DNA from: Yoonia sp.
GTDB taxonomy: Bacteria > Pseudomonadota > Alphaproteobacteria > Rhodobacterales > Rhodobacteraceae
Length of the DNA: 64,000 bases
NCBI RefSeq assembly: GCF_014859355.1
Contig: NZ_JACUUJ010000003.1
Span: 1 to 64,000, forward strand
Reading direction: 5' to 3'
Shown here: positions 1 to 9,240 of the stretch, one piece after another
Position numbering within the stretch: the stretch's first letter is position 1
How the letters are laid out: every line of letters begins with the position of its first letter
The notes under the pieces: generated by a model
The model's input: the letters and a program-made list of their open reading frames with translations, nothing else
Told to the model about the DNA's origin: nothing
Databases searched by the model: none
Program-made: the position numbers and the translations under genes

Positions 1-797
1 GCGATGTGGCTGAGCACGGCCAGACCCGCAAAGATGTGATTGAACGGTAAGACCAGCAGGATGATCGGCAGGACAAAGGCCAGCCCCAGCGCGATGATCC
101 GCAATTGCTGTGCGTGCTTGCGCCCGACCACATGGATGAATTCGCGCATCAGGTAATTGGTGCCGGTGTGTGGCGGTTCAAAGGCGCGGACCTTGCCGAT
201 ATGGCCCAGCCCCGTGGCGCTGGCCATATCCGTGCCGGAGCGTGCCAGCCGCGTGTCACCAGAAACCCATGCATAGATTTGCAGGATGCCGACAATGGCC
301 AGTAGGGGCAGTGCGATGGCGACTTGCCCCGCCAGCAAAGCCCCACCGCCCAGCGACAGTGACATGAACAGCGCGGGCGTGGTCCAGTGTTTCCAGCGTG
401 GCACGGTTTTCAACTGTGCATAGATCATCGAGGTTGTGAAAACCGTCGCCAGCGCCCCCACCGCGCCGATCCAGCCCAAAACCACAATCTGTGTTTGCGC
501 AAAAACCAGCCCGGCGCCGTAAACCGCCATGGTGATCAGGGTCACAACGGCGGCAACCGCTTCGCGGCTGAGCCAGCTGGTTTTCCATTGGCTGAACGCC
601 TTGTGCGCGCGTTCGGGATGCCCAAGGTGAAACGTCGAGGCCAGCAAGCCACCGACAGCTGCGATATAAGCGATGGCAAACCAGATAAAGGCCGACAGCC
701 CCGTTGGCACGATCGCGCCCATGCCAAGCCAGAACAGCAGGCCAAAACCTAGGCCCGAGAAGGTCGTAAAGATGATGACAGAAGGTGCCGGATGCAT
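1..797 (-). CDS. soeC: SoeC, membrane anchor of sulfite dehydrogenase (partial)
   Basis: The frame starts at ATG 797 (MHPAPSVIIFTTFSG) and stays open to the left edge of the window, so the C-terminus is missing; the ORF track omits it for that reason. About 265 residues are visible, made of successive hydrophobic segments typical of the DmsC/NrfD-type quinone-interacting anchors. It is the third subunit of the SoeABC complex, passing electrons from the cytoplasmic SoeAB unit to the quinone pool during sulfite oxidation. It lies 37 bases downstream of soeB on the same strand, completing the soeA-soeB-soeC order. Family assignment rests on the hydrophobic pattern and on context; the small-ORF calls inside it on either strand are shadows. 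Confidence 0.85.
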   Translation of the reverse strand, partial: MHPAPSVIIFTTFSGLGFGLLFWLGMGAIVPTGLSAFIWFAIAYIAAVGGLLASTFHLGHPERAHKAFSQWKTSWLSREAVAAVVTLITMAVYGAGLVFAQTQIVVLGWIGAVGALATVFTTSMIYAQLKTVPRWKHWTTPALFMSLSLGGGALLAGQVAIALPLLAIVGILQIYAWVSGDTRLARSGTDMASATGLGHIGKVRAFEPPHTGTNYLMREFIHVVGRKHAQQLRIIALGLAFVLPIILLVLPFNHIFAGLAVLSHI

Positions 798-834
798 CAG
801 ATCAGTCCTTGGTGTTCGTGTGTTGCAGGATGCA

Positions 835-1596
835 TTATTTTGTGCCTCCGGGCAGGGCCGAAAGGGTTTTGTCCAGCCAGGCCGCAAAACCTTTGCCATC
901 CTGTGCGATGGGTTCAAGGTAGGGCGCAAGAATGTCGTATTCGGGCTCCACATCCTTGGGCCGGGGCGGCAGGTATTTATTGACCGGCTTGGTGCCTTGT
1001 TCCGGCATCAGGTCAAACCCGCCGCGGTCTGCCACCAGTTTGGACACAGCGCTGTTTTCATCCCCCAGATCACCGAAATGCCGCGCACCGGCAGGGCAGG
1101 TGCGCACGCAAGCGGGCTGGCGGTCTTCTTCGGGCAGGTTTTCGTTATAGATGCGGTCCACGCACAGCGTGCATTTCTTCATCACGCCTGCGGCTGCGTC
1201 CAGTTCGCGCGCGCCATAGGGGCAGGCCCATGCGCAAAGCCCGCAACCGATGCAGTCGCTTTCGTTGACCAGCACGATCCCGTCCTCGACCCGTTTATAG
1301 CTGGCGCCAGTGGGGCAGACGGTAACGCAGGGCGCGTCTTCGCAATGCAGGCAGGATTTGGGGAAGTGGATCAGCTGGGCGGCACCCTGTTCCGGCTGCA
1401 CCTCATAGCTGTGGACGCGGTTCAGGAATGTGCCTGACGGGTCAGCACCATAGGGGTTTTGATCCGACAGCGGCACGCCATAGTTTTCGGTGTTCCAGCC
1501 TTTGCAGGACACCACGCAGGCGTGGCAGCCGACACAGGTATCAAGGTCGATGACCAGCCCCAGTTTCTTGGCGGAAGGTGGTGGTAATTGGGTCAT
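835..1596 (-). CDS. soeB: SoeB, four-cluster iron-sulfur subunit of sulfite dehydrogenase
   Basis: This 253-residue protein has a ferredoxin-like arrangement with four cysteine groups: CVGCHACVVSC near residue 21, CLHCEDAPCVTVCP near 80-95, CIGCGLCAWACP near 120, and CTLC plus CVRTCPAGA further on. That is the DmsB/PsrB-type electron-transfer subunit, which wires the molybdenum subunit SoeA to the membrane anchor SoeC. No Tat signal is seen, in keeping with the cytoplasmic location known for SoeABC. Its ATG overlaps the stop of the small ORF upstream (ATGA), so it is translationally coupled. Neighbours and the taurine context decide for sulfite rather than dimethyl sulfoxide as substrate. Confidence 0.9.
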   Translation of the reverse strand: MTQLPPPSAKKLGLVIDLDTCVGCHACVVSCKGWNTENYGVPLSDQNPYGADPSGTFLNRVHSYEVQPEQGAAQLIHFPKSCLHCEDAPCVTVCPTGASYKRVEDGIVLVNESDCIGCGLCAWACPYGARELDAAAGVMKKCTLCVDRIYNENLPEEDRQPACVRTCPAGARHFGDLGDENSAVSKLVADRGGFDLMPEQGTKPVNKYLPPRPKDVEPEYDILAPYLEPIAQDGKGFAAWLDKTLSALPGGTK

Positions 1597-1742
1597 GCAA
1601 GTGCCTTTTCAATCGTCATTGGTGCGCGTTGGCTGATTGACTGTTCCGCGTCCGCATCCCATGTCGCGATAAACCAGATGAAACTGCCGAATGTGAGAAA
1701 AACAAAACCCGCAATCAGCATAAGAACCTGTTGGTTGGTCAT
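1593..1742 (-). CDS. 49-aa single-pass membrane protein between soeA and soeB
   Basis: A short frame beginning MTNQQVLMLIAGFVFLTFG fills exactly the gap between soeA and soeB. Its ATG at 1742 overlaps the soeA stop in ATGA, and its own stop overlaps the soeB start in a second ATGA, so translation is coupled on both sides. The product has one hydrophobic segment (about residues 6-27), then an acidic stretch and a polar tail of about 20 residues. The track shows it only inside a longer 90-aa frame that begins within soeA. I do not know a named family. It could be an assembly or stabilising subunit of the SoeABC complex; that function is inferred from position only. Confidence 0.75.
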   Translation of the reverse strand: MTNQQVLMLIAGFVFLTFGSFIWFIATWDADAEQSISQRAPMTIEKALA

Positions 1743-4564
1743 TTGCCCACCTTCCATGTCATGCTGTCGGGGCCTTTGGCCACGGGCGATTTGATCGCAG
1801 GCATCACGGGCTGCGCCTCGTTCGGGGTGGCGGATTTTTCGATTTTCACGCGCAGGTCGAACCACGCGGCTTGCCCTGTTACGGGATCCGAATTGGCCCA
1901 GCGCAGCCCGTCGCCCCTGGGCGGCAGCAATTCGTGGATCAGGTGGTTCAGCAGGAATCCCTTGGTTGCCTCTGGCGCCTTTTCATCCAGTGCCCACGCG
2001 CCCTTGCGTTTGCCGATGGCGTTCCATGTCCAGACGGTGCTTTCGTTCAGTGACGCCTGATGCGCGACCGGCACGGTGATCGACCCATGTGCGGATGTCA
2101 CGCGCGCCCAGTCACCATCCTTAAAGCCGTTCGCCGCCCATATCTTTGTAGGCAAATAGAGCGGGTTATGCCCGTGGATCTGCCGCAGCCATGCATTTTG
2201 CGTGCCCCATGAATGATACATTGCCATGGGCCGCTGTGTCAGGGCGTGGATCGGGTATTCCTCTGGGTCTACGTGCCCGTCTTCGAATGGCGGATACCAG
2301 ATGGGAAGCGGATCCATCGTTTTTTTGATCTGCCCGCGCAGGTGGTCGGGGGGCTGGCGCGTGCCGATGCCTTCAGCGGCGGCCTGAAACTTGCGTAACG
2401 GTTCGACATAAAGCTGGAAGATATAGGGCTGTTCTACATCGTAGAACCCCATTTTGACCGCCCAAGCCTGATATTCGTTGCTGAATGGTTTGTAATAGGC
2501 TGCGTTTTCCGGCACGTGTTCGATCCAGAAACCGCCGTTGTCGATATAGTTTTGCAATTGGTCGGGGTTCACATCGCCACGGCCCTTGCCTGACCCGTCG
2601 GCGTTGCGGAAACCCGCCAGTGGGCCAACGCCGGGACGGCGGATGTGGTTGGTGATGTAATCGGCATAGTCGCGATATTTCTGGCTGCCATCCGCGTTCA
2701 CGAAACCGGGCAGGCCCAGCCGCGCGCCCAGTTCGCACAGCACCGACTGAAACCCGCGCACGTCGCGGTCGGGTTCCACCACCGGCCAGCGGATCGCGTC
2801 GGCCACGCCGTCCGCCTCGCAGATCGGACGGTCAAGCAGCGAAATACAATCGTGCCGTTCCAGATAGGTCGTGTCGGGCAGGATCAGATCGGCATAGGCG
2901 ACCATTTCGGATGAATAGGCATCGGAATAGATGATGCGGGGGATGACATAATCGCCGTTTTCATCGGTATCGGTCAGCATCTTGTGGACGCCGCCCACGT
3001 TCATCGACGAATTCCACGACATGTTCGCCATATACATGAACAGCGTGTCGATCTTGTAAGGCACGCCCGCGTGGGCATTGGAAATCACCATATGCATCAG
3101 CCCGTGCGCCGACATGGGGTTTTCCCAGCTAAAGGCCTTGTCGATCCGGGTGGGGTTGCCGTCGGGATCCAGCAACAAATCCTCTGGCCCGTGGGGATAG
3201 CCCAGATGCGGGCCATCAAGCGCCGCCCCCGGTGTGACCTTGCCATGCGGTTTGGGGTGGGCAGTGGCCGGTTTTGGGTAGGGCGGTTTGAACCGCATGC
3301 CGCCCGGGGTTTCGACAGCGCCAAGGATGATTTGCAGCGTGTGCAGCGCGCGGCACGTCTGGAACCCGTTGGAATGCGCCGAAATCCCGCGCATGGCGTG
3401 GAAAGACACGGGGCGACCGACCATTTTATCATGTCTGATACCGCGGAAATCGGTCCATGCGCGGTCCAGTTCAATGGCTTCGTCAAAGGCCACACGCGCC
3501 AGATCGGCGGCGATGGCGCGAATGCGTTTCGCGGGGATACCACAGCGTTCGGCGACCGCCTCGGGGGCGTATGTATCGGAAAGGTAACGATCTGCCATCA
3601 GGTGAAACACGGGCCGGTGCGTGATGCCCTTGACCATATGGGTGGCCGCCAGATCGGGTTCGACACCTTGGCCGTTCCATGGCGCCAGTTTGCCGGTGCG
3701 CCGGTCAATGACTTGCGGCTGGCCGTCTGCATCGCGCAGGAACAGCCCGAATTGATCAGAGCTTGCATCTTGGTTCACCAGCACGGCGGCATTGGTGAAC
3801 CGCGCCAGATAGTCCAGATCGACCTTTCCTGCCTTCATCAGGCAATGCACCATCGCAAGGATGAACAGCCCGTCGGTGCCCGGTGTGATCCCCACCCAAT
3901 CGTCTGCCACGGCGTTATAGCCGGTGCGGATCGGGTTTACCCCGATCATCCGCGCGCCGCGTGCCTTGATCTTGCCGATGCCGATCTTGATGGGGTTGCT
4001 GTCGTGGTCTTCGGCCACGCCAAACAGCATGAACAGTTTGGTATGGTCCCAGTCGGGCTGGCCGAATTCCCAGAATGCCCCGCCCATGGTGTAGATGCCC
4101 GCAGCGGCCATGTTGACCGAACAGAACCCGCCGTGTGCTGCATAGTTCGGCGTGCCAAACCCCTGCGCCCAAAAGCTGGTAAAGGATTGTGACTGGTCAC
4201 GCCCAGTGAAAAACGCCAGCTTTTCAGGGTGCTTTTCGCGAATCGGTTTCAACCAGTCTGTCGCCAGCGTCAGCGCCTCTTCCCAGCTGATTTCTTTAAA
4301 TTCTCCCGACCCGCGCGGGCCGACGCGCCGCAATGGCGCGCGCAGCCGCGACGGCGCGTTGTGCTGCATGATGCCCGCCGACCCTTTGGCGCACAGTACA
4401 CCCTGATTGACCGGGTGATCCTTGTTGCCTTCGATATAGGCAACTTTTCCGCCCTTCATATGCACATTGATCCCGCAGCGGCAGGCGCACATGTAACAGG
4501 TCGTTTTGCGGACCTCGTCGGACACAAAAGGCGATGTGTCGAGTTGTGGCTGATCAAGAGACAT
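1739..4564 (-). CDS. soeA: SoeA, molybdopterin subunit of sulfite dehydrogenase
   Basis: A 941-residue member of the DMSO reductase superfamily. An N-terminal [4Fe-4S] motif is present (CYMCACRC at residues 23-30 with the fourth Cys in GVLCAKG), followed by the large bis-MGD-binding body and a C-terminal molydopterin dinucleotide-binding domain. No twin-arginine signal precedes the cluster motif, which fits the cytoplasmic SoeA rather than periplasmic SorA or DmsA-type enzymes. It oxidises sulfite released by Xsc to sulfate. I prefer ATG 4564 (MSLDQPQL) over the track start at 4603, because AAAGGTCGCC lies just before it. It follows ackA at 52 bases on the same strand and is coupled to the small ORF by ATGA. 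Confidence 0.92.
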   Translation of the reverse strand: MSLDQPQLDTSPFVSDEVRKTTCYMCACRCGINVHMKGGKVAYIEGNKDHPVNQGVLCAKGSAGIMQHNAPSRLRAPLRRVGPRGSGEFKEISWEEALTLATDWLKPIREKHPEKLAFFTGRDQSQSFTSFWAQGFGTPNYAAHGGFCSVNMAAAGIYTMGGAFWEFGQPDWDHTKLFMLFGVAEDHDSNPIKIGIGKIKARGARMIGVNPIRTGYNAVADDWVGITPGTDGLFILAMVHCLMKAGKVDLDYLARFTNAAVLVNQDASSDQFGLFLRDADGQPQVIDRRTGKLAPWNGQGVEPDLAATHMVKGITHRPVFHLMADRYLSDTYAPEAVAERCGIPAKRIRAIAADLARVAFDEAIELDRAWTDFRGIRHDKMVGRPVSFHAMRGISAHSNGFQTCRALHTLQIILGAVETPGGMRFKPPYPKPATAHPKPHGKVTPGAALDGPHLGYPHGPEDLLLDPDGNPTRIDKAFSWENPMSAHGLMHMVISNAHAGVPYKIDTLFMYMANMSWNSSMNVGGVHKMLTDTDENGDYVIPRIIYSDAYSSEMVAYADLILPDTTYLERHDCISLLDRPICEADGVADAIRWPVVEPDRDVRGFQSVLCELGARLGLPGFVNADGSQKYRDYADYITNHIRRPGVGPLAGFRNADGSGKGRGDVNPDQLQNYIDNGGFWIEHVPENAAYYKPFSNEYQAWAVKMGFYDVEQPYIFQLYVEPLRKFQAAAEGIGTRQPPDHLRGQIKKTMDPLPIWYPPFEDGHVDPEEYPIHALTQRPMAMYHSWGTQNAWLRQIHGHNPLYLPTKIWAANGFKDGDWARVTSAHGSITVPVAHQASLNESTVWTWNAIGKRKGAWALDEKAPEATKGFLLNHLIHELLPPRGDGLRWANSDPVTGQAAWFDLRVKIEKSATPNEAQPVMPAIKSPVAKGPDSMTWKVGK

Positions 4565-4616
4565 ATGGCGACCTTTCAAGACTTTTCTTGCGGATATGGG
4601 CACGGACAGGGTGCAT

Positions 4617-5681
4617 TTACTGGCCCGCCGCGATCAGAGCCAGCGCATCGCGGGCGATTTGTTTTTCTTCGGTGGTGGGAACGACATGTACGGGAATTTC
4701 ACCAAGAAAGGCCAGATGCCCCATGATGGCATCGCGTATCGGCGCGGCATTTTCACCGATGCCGCCAGTAAAGGCGACGGCATCAACCCCGCCCATGGCA
4801 ACAATCGCAGACCCAGCATGCCGTGCCGCCCAATAGCAGAAATGCGCGATTGCGAATTGTGCCTCGGGATCGTCGCGCGCCAGCAGGTTCTGCATGTCGC
4901 TGTCACCTGCCAGCGCCTTGAGTCCGCTTTCGTTGTTCAGCATCTCGTCGGTTTCAGCGACCCCCAGTTCGCGGGCGATGTGCAGCACGGCGGCCCCGTC
5001 GATATCGCCAGCACGGGTGCCCATCGTCAGCCCCGACAGCGGCGAATACCCCATCGACGTGGCGATGGATTTGCCATGGTGAATGGCGCAAAGGCTGGCG
5101 CCGTTGCCCAGATGCAGCGCCAGCAGGCGGGCCGGCAGTGCATCACCAAAGGACGCGACCAGACTGGCGTAAGATATGCCGTGAAACCCATAGCGCCGGA
5201 TGCCTGCGTCATGTTCTGCCTGTGGAATCGCATAGCGCACGGCAATGGCCGGGTTGGTGGCGTGAAAGGCGGTGCCGATGCTGCAATATTGCGGCAGCGC
5301 GGGCGCGGCGGCCAGTAGCGCGGTGATGCCCACAAGGTTATTGGGGTTGTGCAGCGGGGCCAAGGGCACCACGCTTTCAATCGCGGCAATGACCTGTGGT
5401 GTGACGCGGGCAGGCTTGGTCAGAATGGCGCCGCCATGCACGATCCTGTGGGCGGCGGCGGTAAAGGATGACAAAGGATACCCCGCATCTGCCAGCGCGG
5501 CGAACATCTGCGCAAGGGCATCTGCGTGATCCAATGCCGTGATCTGGCGGCAGGTGTCGCCCAGTTTCATTTCGCCATCGCTGCCGATTCGTGTCACTGC
5601 GCCACGGATCACCGACGACAGGTTACGGTCGAACACCGCGACCTTGATCGACGACGAACCGGCGTTCAAAACAAGGATCAT
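4617..5681 (-). CDS. ackA: Acetate kinase
   Basis: Starting at ATG 5681 (MILVLNAGSSSIKVAV) the protein has 354 residues, rather shorter than the usual 390-400. Signature parts are visible: the phosphate-1 motif LNAGSSS, HRIVHGG, MGTRAGDIDGA, and FTGGIGENA near the C-terminus. The enzyme interconverts acetyl phosphate plus ADP with acetate plus ATP. Lying directly after pta and with xsc upstream, it probably draws ATP from the acetyl phosphate made by Xsc, as an overflow alternative to Pta. The 20 extra residues at the front of the track ORF precede the conserved N-terminus and overlap the pta end, so I excluded them. Confidence 0.92.
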   Translation of the reverse strand: MILVLNAGSSSIKVAVFDRNLSSVIRGAVTRIGSDGEMKLGDTCRQITALDHADALAQMFAALADAGYPLSSFTAAAHRIVHGGAILTKPARVTPQVIAAIESVVPLAPLHNPNNLVGITALLAAAPALPQYCSIGTAFHATNPAIAVRYAIPQAEHDAGIRRYGFHGISYASLVASFGDALPARLLALHLGNGASLCAIHHGKSIATSMGYSPLSGLTMGTRAGDIDGAAVLHIARELGVAETDEMLNNESGLKALAGDSDMQNLLARDDPEAQFAIAHFCYWAARHAGSAIVAMGGVDAVAFTGGIGENAAPIRDAIMGHLAFLGEIPVHVVPTTEEKQIARDALALIAAGQ

Positions 5682-5694
5682 GGGCAACCCACCT

Positions 5695-6630
5695 TCATTT
5701 CGGCAGCCCGCAACTGATGGCAGCCAACGCCGCCGATGCAATGCGCGCCGCAGGCGGGTCCGCGCGCGATGTCAGCAGGATCGGCACCTTGCCGCCGGTC
5801 ACAATCCCGGCCGCACAGCCGCCCTTGAGGTAAACAAACGCCTTGAACAGGGCGTTGCCCGATACGATGTCCGGCACGATGATTGCATCGGCATGGCCTG
5901 CCACGGGATCATCTGTCAGGTTCTTGGTGGCCGCGGCATTCGGCGACATGATCAGATCAAAGGCCAGCGGCCCCGATACATGCACATCTGTCAGTTCAGC
6001 CTGCGCCCAAGCTGCCAGCGCGGCCCCTTCCATGGAACTTGGCACAGCGGGCAGCGCGCTTTCTGTGGCGGAAAGAATGGCGATTTTGGGGTGGTCGTTG
6101 CCCAGTTGGTTCAACAGTGTCTTGACCGAAACGATGGCGGCCTTCCGTGTCGCGATATCGGGGGACACATTCACCGCCGCATCGGAAATCAGAATGGGGC
6201 GGCCACCGTCGGGATGCGTGATATGAAAAATATGCACAAAGCGTTGGCCGGTGCGCAGACCCGCAGCGCGGCTGACGGCGGCGCGCATGAAAACGTCAGT
6301 GTGCAAATGGCCCTTCATCAGCACATCTGCCGCGCCCGCGCCACAAAGCGCGGCGGCGGTTTGGCCGGCCTCTTGTTCGCCGCTGGTTTGGTGGATGGGA
6401 TAGGCGGCGATGTCCCAGCCCAGATTTGCGGCCTCGGCCTGGATCTGGTCGGCCTCGCCCACGAAAATCGGTTGCATGATCCCTGCCTGCGTCGCCTCTT
6501 GTGCGGCTTGCATCGGCAGTGCCGCACCCGCGCGGGCAATCGCAACGCGTGGCGGGGCAAAGCGCTGGGCGCGCGCCAGCAGGTCCTGTGGAATTTCGGC
6601 GTGACGGGTAGACAGAAAAGGTGATGTCAT
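5695..6630 (-). CDS. pta: Phosphate acetyltransferase
   Basis: A 311-residue single-domain protein of the phosphate acetyl/butyryltransferase family, without the DRTGG or P-loop N-terminal extension of the long enteric Pta. Visible family features include the FVGEADQI segment and the C-terminal DIIVSGNALFKAF-like region followed by GGCAAGIVTGGKVPILLTSR. It converts acetyl phosphate, the carbon product of Xsc, to acetyl-CoA. The ATG follows the tauE stop by one base, and ackA starts 13 bases beyond its stop, so it sits inside the xsc-tauE-pta-ackA operon. A butyryl-specific enzyme is unlikely given the taurine context. Confidence 0.9.
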   Translation of the reverse strand: MTSPFLSTRHAEIPQDLLARAQRFAPPRVAIARAGAALPMQAAQEATQAGIMQPIFVGEADQIQAEAANLGWDIAAYPIHQTSGEQEAGQTAAALCGAGAADVLMKGHLHTDVFMRAAVSRAAGLRTGQRFVHIFHITHPDGGRPILISDAAVNVSPDIATRKAAIVSVKTLLNQLGNDHPKIAILSATESALPAVPSSMEGAALAAWAQAELTDVHVSGPLAFDLIMSPNAAATKNLTDDPVAGHADAIIVPDIVSGNALFKAFVYLKGGCAAGIVTGGKVPILLTSRADPPAARIASAALAAISCGLPK

Positions 6631-6631
6631 A

Positions 6632-7378
6632 TCAAAACCCTACAAATGTGCGCAACAGCCCGATGATGGACAGTGTCAGAAGCAGCATCACAGCAAATTG
6701 CCGGAATGTCGAAGGGGAGGCAGACAAAAACTGTCGCCCGCCCAACATGACCCCGACCCAGAGAATCGGAAAGGCCAACAGCAACCCGATGAACGTGTCG
6801 CCGGTCACCAAACCGCCGCGCCACAGGATTGGAAAGCTCATGATGTCGATGCCGGTCAGAAACACGATCATCGTGGCGCGGAACACGTTTGTTGGAATGG
6901 GTTGTGCCGCCATGGATACTGCAACCGGCAACCCGCCAACGCCCGCGCCATTGGCCAGCCCTGCCACCACGCCAACCGCAAGATTGCCGCGTGTTGCGAT
7001 GCGCTGTTTCAGCGTCCAGCCTGACAACAGCACCAGCGCCATGATCCCCACCATGGCCGAAATCGCCAGACGCGCATTGTCTACCCCGATCGACATCATC
7101 ACCGTCAACGACACCGGCAACGCCACCGCCGCCCCTGCCAGTAAGGCCAGCGCGCGCGGCCAGTCCACATGGGCGCGGATGCCGCGGGCCTGAAACGCTG
7201 TCATCATGATTTCGCATGCAAAGATCACCGGTATCAGTGGCAACGGGTTCGTCAGCAAGGCCGCAAAGGCGATGAAAATTGCAGAAAACCCGAAACCCGA
7301 ATAGCCCCGCACAAAGGCGGCCCCCAGCAACGCGATTGCAAGGGCCGCCGCTGTGCCGGCGCCAAGATCGAATGGCAA
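6632..7378 (-). CDS. tauE: Sulfite exporter TauE/SafE family permease
   Basis: A 248-residue polytopic membrane protein with about eight hydrophobic segments and the glycine-rich halves typical of the TSUP (TauE/SafE) family, for example VRGYSGFGFSAIFIAFAALL and the second-half GLANGAGVGGLPVAV. It begins at TTG 7378, two bases after the xsc stop, so it is probably translated by coupling. TauE-type proteins export the sulfite released by sulfoacetaldehyde acetyltransferase. Here it occurs together with the sulfite-oxidising SoeABC, giving the cell two ways to clear sulfite. A longer frame on the same strand (6627-7412) is a different reading frame and a shadow. Substrate assignment is from context. 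Confidence 0.85.
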   Translation of the reverse strand: MPFDLGAGTAAALAIALLGAAFVRGYSGFGFSAIFIAFAALLTNPLPLIPVIFACEIMMTAFQARGIRAHVDWPRALALLAGAAVALPVSLTVMMSIGVDNARLAISAMVGIMALVLLSGWTLKQRIATRGNLAVGVVAGLANGAGVGGLPVAVSMAAQPIPTNVFRATMIVFLTGIDIMSFPILWRGGLVTGDTFIGLLLAFPILWVGVMLGGRQFLSASPSTFRQFAVMLLLTLSIIGLLRTFVGF

Positions 7379-7380
7379 AC

Positions 7381-9153
7381 CTATTCTGCCGCCATGTCAG
7401 AGGCCGAAACACCGGCCACGCGCACGGGTTTCTTCATCGCGTCGCGGCGGAAGGGTTCGCCCAGTTCCTGATTCAGGATCACTTCGATCAGGGTGGTCTT
7501 GTTGTTTTCCATCTGGTCCTTGATCGCCTGATTCAGCAGCGCGGTCAGTTCTTCCATCGTGCGCGCCTGCACGCCGATCAGCCCACAGGCATTGGCGATG
7601 CCCGCATAGGATACTTTCATATCCAGTTCTGTGCCGACAAAGTTGTCATCGAACCATAGGGTCGAATTCCGCTTTTCCGCGCCCCACTGGTAGTTGCGAA
7701 ACACGATCTGGGTGATCGCAGGCCATTCTTCGCGGCCAATCGCCGTCAGTTCATTCACCGCGATGCCGAATGCGCCGTCACCGGCAAAGCCGATCACCGG
7801 CACGTCAGGCTGGCCGATCTTGGCACCGACGATGGATGGCAGGCCGTAACCGCAGGGGCCGAACAGGCCGGGGGCCAGATATTTGCGCCCCGTCGGAAAA
7901 GACGGATAGGCGTTCCCGATGGCGCAATTGTTGCCGATGTCAGAGGAAATGATCGCGTTTTCGGGCATGGCCGCCTGGATCGCGCGCCATGCCTGCCGGG
8001 GTGACAGCCAGTCGGGGCGGGCCGCACGCGCGCGTTCGTTCCATGTGGTGCCGGGATCATCCTGTTCGTGATCCAGCGAAGACAGTTCCTGCGCCCATGC
8101 CGATTTTGTTTGTGCAATCAGCGCCTTGCGGTCATCGCGGCCGGTATCGCCTGCTGTGTCGGCCAGTTGTGCGGTGATCCCTTTGGCCACCTTGGCCGCG
8201 TCACCGACAATGCCGACGGTCACTTTCTTGGTCAGGCCAATTCGGTCGGGGTTGATATCGACCTGAATCACCTTTGCATTGGTGGGCCAATAGTCGATGC
8301 CATAGCCCGGCAAGGTTGAAAACGGGTTCAGACGGGTGCCAAGCGCCAGCACGACATCGGCCTTGCTGATCAGCTCCATCCCGGCCTTGGACCCGTTGTA
8401 ACCCAGCGGTCCGGCAAACAGCGGGTGGCTGCCTGGAAAGGCATCGTTGTGCTGGTAGCCCACGCAAACCGGCGCATCCAGCCGTTCGGCCAGTGCTTTT
8501 GATGCAGCAATTCCGCCTTCGGCCAGAACAACGCCAGCACCGTTCAGGATGACGGGGAATTTTGCCTCTGACAGCAGTTCAGCAGCCTTGGCGATGGATG
8601 CCTCGCCGCCGGGGCTGACCTCGAATTCGATGGGCTCGGGGATTTCGATGTCGATGACCTGCGTCCAGAAATCGCGGGGAACGTTGATCTGGGCGGGGCC
8701 TGACAGGCGTTTTGCCTTGGCGATGACACGGGTCAGCACCTCGGCCATGCGGGACGGGTCGCGGACCTCTTCCTGATAGGCAACCATGTCTTCGAACAGT
8801 TTCATCTGTTCGACTTCCTGAAAACCACCCTGGCCAATGGTCTTGTTGGCGGCCTGCGGTGTGACCAGAAGTAACGGCGTATGGTTCCAATAGGCGGTTT
8901 TGACAGCAGTCACAAAGTTGGTGATGCCGGGGCCGTTCTGGGCGATCATCATCGCCATTTCGCCGGTGGCGCGGGTGTAACCATCGGCCATCATGCCGGC
9001 GCTGCCTTCGTGGGCGCAGTCCCAGAAGGTGATACCAGCAGTTGGAAAGATGTCGGAAATCGGCATCATGGCAGACCCGATGATCCCGAATGCATGTTTG
9101 ATTCCATGCACTTGGAGCGTTTTGACAAAAGCTTCTTCGGTGGTCATTTTCAT
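7381..9153 (-). CDS. xsc: Sulfoacetaldehyde acetyltransferase
   Basis: A 590-residue thiamine-diphosphate enzyme beginning MKMTTEEAFVKTL, the characteristic Xsc N-terminus; ATG 9153 is preceded by AGGGGACCCC. The TPP-binding motif is seen as GDGAFGIAVNELTAIG with the N-rich continuation FRNYQWGAEKRN. Xsc converts sulfoacetaldehyde and phosphate to acetyl phosphate and sulfite, the desulfonation step of taurine breakdown. It lies 87 bases after tauR and starts the tightly spaced xsc-tauE-pta-ackA-soe series. I trimmed eight residues from the track ORF because they precede the ribosome-binding site. An acetolactate synthase reading is excluded by the Xsc-like ends and by the neighbours. Confidence 0.96.
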   Translation of the reverse strand: MKMTTEEAFVKTLQVHGIKHAFGIIGSAMMPISDIFPTAGITFWDCAHEGSAGMMADGYTRATGEMAMMIAQNGPGITNFVTAVKTAYWNHTPLLLVTPQAANKTIGQGGFQEVEQMKLFEDMVAYQEEVRDPSRMAEVLTRVIAKAKRLSGPAQINVPRDFWTQVIDIEIPEPIEFEVSPGGEASIAKAAELLSEAKFPVILNGAGVVLAEGGIAASKALAERLDAPVCVGYQHNDAFPGSHPLFAGPLGYNGSKAGMELISKADVVLALGTRLNPFSTLPGYGIDYWPTNAKVIQVDINPDRIGLTKKVTVGIVGDAAKVAKGITAQLADTAGDTGRDDRKALIAQTKSAWAQELSSLDHEQDDPGTTWNERARAARPDWLSPRQAWRAIQAAMPENAIISSDIGNNCAIGNAYPSFPTGRKYLAPGLFGPCGYGLPSIVGAKIGQPDVPVIGFAGDGAFGIAVNELTAIGREEWPAITQIVFRNYQWGAEKRNSTLWFDDNFVGTELDMKVSYAGIANACGLIGVQARTMEELTALLNQAIKDQMENNKTTLIEVILNQELGEPFRRDAMKKPVRVAGVSASDMAAE

Positions 9154-9240
9154 GATTGGGGTCCCCTGTTGGATCAATTCGCTGCACGGCCAAAGGCCCT
9201 GTCCTCACGCTGTGACCCTAGATTTTGTAAGGGCTTTCGG

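Noticed and set aside
2984-4192. 402-aa plus-strand ORF opposite soeA
   Set aside because: Entirely inside soeA, with no ribosome site or domain; high GC makes long antisense frames common.
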